Assembly (NCBI GenBank): GCA_965198095.1
Contig: OZ240239.1
Span: 2,914,001-2,978,000 of the forward strand
DNA length: 64,000 bases
Source: CBDFJH01 sp965198095
Lineage (GTDB): Bacteria > Latescibacterota > UBA2968 > GCA-2709665
Direction: 5' to 3'
Shown here one piece after another: positions 62,514 through 64,000 of this stretch. The notes under the pieces are model-generated. The model had not been told where the DNA came from and did not search any database. It was given only the letters and a program-made list of their open reading frames with translations. Within the stretch, counting starts at the first letter, position 1. Every line of letters starts with the position of its first letter. Made by a program: the position numbers and the translations under genes.

Positions 62514-63164
62514 TCAGGTTAGCTCTCGAAGCTTTTTTTGAAAGTAGCGGAAACTGGGCGATGCGTTTTTCTCGACATCCATCTTTGGAGCAATCCTCTC
62601 GGCCCATGCTGTTTTTTCCCTGCCTACTGCCCGCCAACCCCGTTTCTTGAGTACACTCGAGCCGCCGTTGTATACGGCGTCGGCCAGAAGCTCCCAGGTT
62701 CCGCAAATCGAGTCGTTCTTGTAACCATTCAGCACGTCGTCCTTGCGGTTTGGATAAGCTGCCTCGATCGCGGAAACGTCGCCGAGGAGCCAAGCTTCAC
62801 TTTCTTCTATGGCAATGCAAAAACGGGTCTCTGGTTTGGGGTTGCAGGCATTCACGACAGTGAAGAGTTCCTGACGGAATGTTTTCAGACACCTGTCGTC
62901 CAGGTCGCAAACCAGAACCACCGCTGCAGAATAGTAATCCGAGTGGTTGGCGAATGTCTTTCCATACCCCCTGAGCAACTTGGGAAGTTGGTCGAGCAGC
63001 AGGCGATTGCTCGCAACGATACCACTCATGAGGTTTTTGGGAATATGGCCGATTCCTTTGTGATCACGAACCCTGAATGTATGTTGATCGCCGATGATCT
63101 TCGGAATCAGAATATCGAGCGCCTTCTTCCCGGACGCGTCTTCGGCGAGTATCTCAAAGTGCAT
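62514..63164 (-). CDS. DUF4276-family protein (TOPRIM-like)
   Basis: A 216-residue protein with a TOPRIM-like pattern: an N-terminal acidic residue (EILAEDASGKKAL, Glu near residue 8), a DxD-like strand (VVLVCDLDDRC), and a later Glu-rich segment (CIAIEESEAWLLGD). TOPRIM proteins of this kind pair with AAA ATPases in OLD-like or RloB-like defence modules and may cut nucleic acid. Its start lies 4 nt after the AAA gene stop with a GAGGTGAT site, so the two are co-translated. The DUF499 gene begins about 80 bp downstream. Confidence 0.85.
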   Translation of the reverse strand: MHFEILAEDASGKKALDILIPKIIGDQHTFRVRDHKGIGHIPKNLMSGIVASNRLLLDQLPKLLRGYGKTFANHSDYYSAAVVLVCDLDDRCLKTFRQELFTVVNACNPKPETRFCIAIEESEAWLLGDVSAIEAAYPNRKDDVLNGYKNDSICGTWELLADAVYNGGSSVLKKRGWRAVGREKTAWAERIAPKMDVEKNASPSFRYFQKKLRELT

Positions 63165-63168
63165 CCGA

Positions 63169-64000
63169 TCACCTCGCGTCGAGATAGTCGCTGTACCAAA
63201 GGCCGCCCAACGGCAAGCCCTCTTCGACCATGTTATTCACGATCGGCTCGTCGCTTGCCCGGCGGATCGCTGAAAAACCGTCCGGTCCCTTCTCCAGGAT
63301 CCAAACTTCCTGAGGCTCCAACGCATCGACGAAATAGGGCTGGTGGGTCGTAATGAAAACCTGCGAACCACCTTTGGGTCCGCTGGTATGTTCACGAAAT
63401 TCGTGGGCAAGAGTCTCTAGCAGCTTGTGATACAGGCCGTTTTCCGGCTCTTCGATACAGAGGAAAGGCGGTGGGTTAGGATCTTCGAGCAGCAACAGAT
63501 AGGCAAAGACCTTCAGCGTTCCATCGGACACCTGCTGGGCGTAGAAGGGATTCTTAAACCCCTTGTCGTTGAATCGAAGCAGCACCCGGCCGTCGTTGGA
63601 TTTTTCCGTGTCGATCCGGTCTATACCTGGAATTTTGTTGGCGATCCTCTTTAGAATGGCGTCAAAACGCGAGCGATGTTCGCGCTCCATGAATTGCACG
63701 ACGTTGCCGAGGTTGTCGCCATGGATATTGAGATGCTGCTGGGGACCGGCCAGGGGCAGGCTGCGAGCCGCGTCCGGGGTGAAGTAGCTGAGATACCATC
63801 CCTCAATGAAGCGGCGAAAGGCGGAAATTCTGGGGTGTTGTTTCAGGGCGCCGAGTGTGGCAATGCCGAGCTTACGCCGGTCTTCCAATTCAATCCATTC
63901 GGTATCTTCGGATTCTTTTCCGGCTTTTAACGATTCCAACCACTCGAAAATATCGAAACCTTCTGCTATTTCACTGACTTGACTAACTGCCTGGCTTCCC
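63169..64000 (-). CDS. AAA_21-type ATPase, C-terminal part (gene runs off right edge)
   Basis: At least 276 residues are seen; the N-terminus with Walker A is beyond the edge. The visible part has the ABC-like signature QQVSDGTLKVFAYLL, Walker B LCIEEPENGL, and the H-loop FITTHQPYF, which define OLD/RecF-like ATPases (AAA_21/COG4637). Such ATPases work with TOPRIM or other nucleases. It is the upstream partner of the DUF4276 gene. The frame remains open to 64000 (IAEGFDIFEWLES at the edge). Confidence 0.9.
   Translation of the reverse strand, partial: GSQAVSQVSEIAEGFDIFEWLESLKAGKESEDTEWIELEDRRKLGIATLGALKQHPRISAFRRFIEGWYLSYFTPDAARSLPLAGPQQHLNIHGDNLGNVVQFMEREHRSRFDAILKRIANKIPGIDRIDTEKSNDGRVLLRFNDKGFKNPFYAQQVSDGTLKVFAYLLLLEDPNPPPFLCIEEPENGLYHKLLETLAHEFREHTSGPKGGSQVFITTHQPYFVDALEPQEVWILEKGPDGFSAIRRASDEPIVNNMVEEGLPLGGLWYSDYLDAR

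Noticed and set aside
1..64000. CRISPR arrays, rRNA genes, complete insertion sequences
   Set aside because: No regularly spaced direct repeats, rRNA signatures or transposase genes were seen on either strand.

Overview
The window is about 64 kb of GC-rich bacterial chromosome from a diderm (Gram-negative) organism. Signs of a diderm are a TonB/ExbB/ExbD system, an RND efflux pump with a lipoprotein adaptor, a periplasmic HtrA-type protease, and Psd/PssA for phosphatidylethanolamine. GatA/GatB point to indirect amide aminoacylation. Phytanoyl-CoA dioxygenase-like, Gfo/Idh/MocA, Ldh2-type and sialidase-like genes next to a citramalate synthase resemble uncultivated FCB-like or deltaproteobacterial-type lineages, but no phylum can be fixed from sequence alone. 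Near-consensus sigma-70 promoters (TTGACA, 16-18 bp, TATATT or a close variant) recur, and TTG start codons are common.

Layout. 0-2 kb (minus): the start of threonine synthase and a sigma-54 activator whose receiver phosphoacceptor is Glu. 2.2-9.8 kb (minus): a tonB-exbB-exbD-adaptor-RND-RDD operon. 10.1-16.9 kb: a GT2 glycosyltransferase, an 81-aa orphan with its own promoter, two Gfo/Idh/MocA oxidoreductases around an M23 protein that lacks its metal site, and lipoamide dehydrogenase. 17.4-24.4 kb (plus): a branched-chain amino-acid operon, ilvH-ilvC-(41-aa ORF)-leuA-leuC-leuD-leuB. It is preceded by a strong promoter and an unannotated 38-codon leader peptide in which nearly half the residues are Leu, Ile or Val. 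24.4-35.8 kb (plus): msrA, a PhyH oxygenase, a broken sialidase-like gene, a tandem MBL protein, an Ldh2 dehydrogenase, cimA, two aminotransferases, argJ and accA. 35.8-36.8 kb: a gene-free stretch with a strong promoter and several RNA hairpins.

36.8-49.1 kb: comEC (minus), then a long plus-strand housekeeping run, ecfT-truA-htrA-psd-pssA-DUF4321-tatA-gatA-gatB-GT-MATE. 49.1-49.8 kb: a repeat-like region with a perfect 13-bp inverted repeat. 49.8-56.6 kb (plus): trxB, a SpeD-SpeE fusion, a GNAT protein, an AAC(3)-fold protein, a queuosine-salvage hydrolase, an 83-aa orphan and an ATP-cone 2-phosphoglycerate-kinase-like protein. 57.0-64.0 kb: an accessory, defence-like segment with an AAA/DUF4143 ATPase, a methyltransferase, a 1106-aa DUF499 ATPase, and a DUF4276 (TOPRIM-like) plus AAA_21 pair cut by the right edge.

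How the genes work together. leuC, leuD and leuB can serve both LeuA (leucine) and CimA (2-oxobutyrate for isoleucine). IlvH and IlvC serve valine and isoleucine, but the catalytic subunit ilvB is not in the window. The leader peptide suggests the operon senses charged branched-chain tRNAs. The most novel-looking items are this leader, the structured RNA region at 36.0-36.6 kb, the Glu-receiver activator, the dead-site M23 protein, and the DUF499/DUF4276/AAA module.
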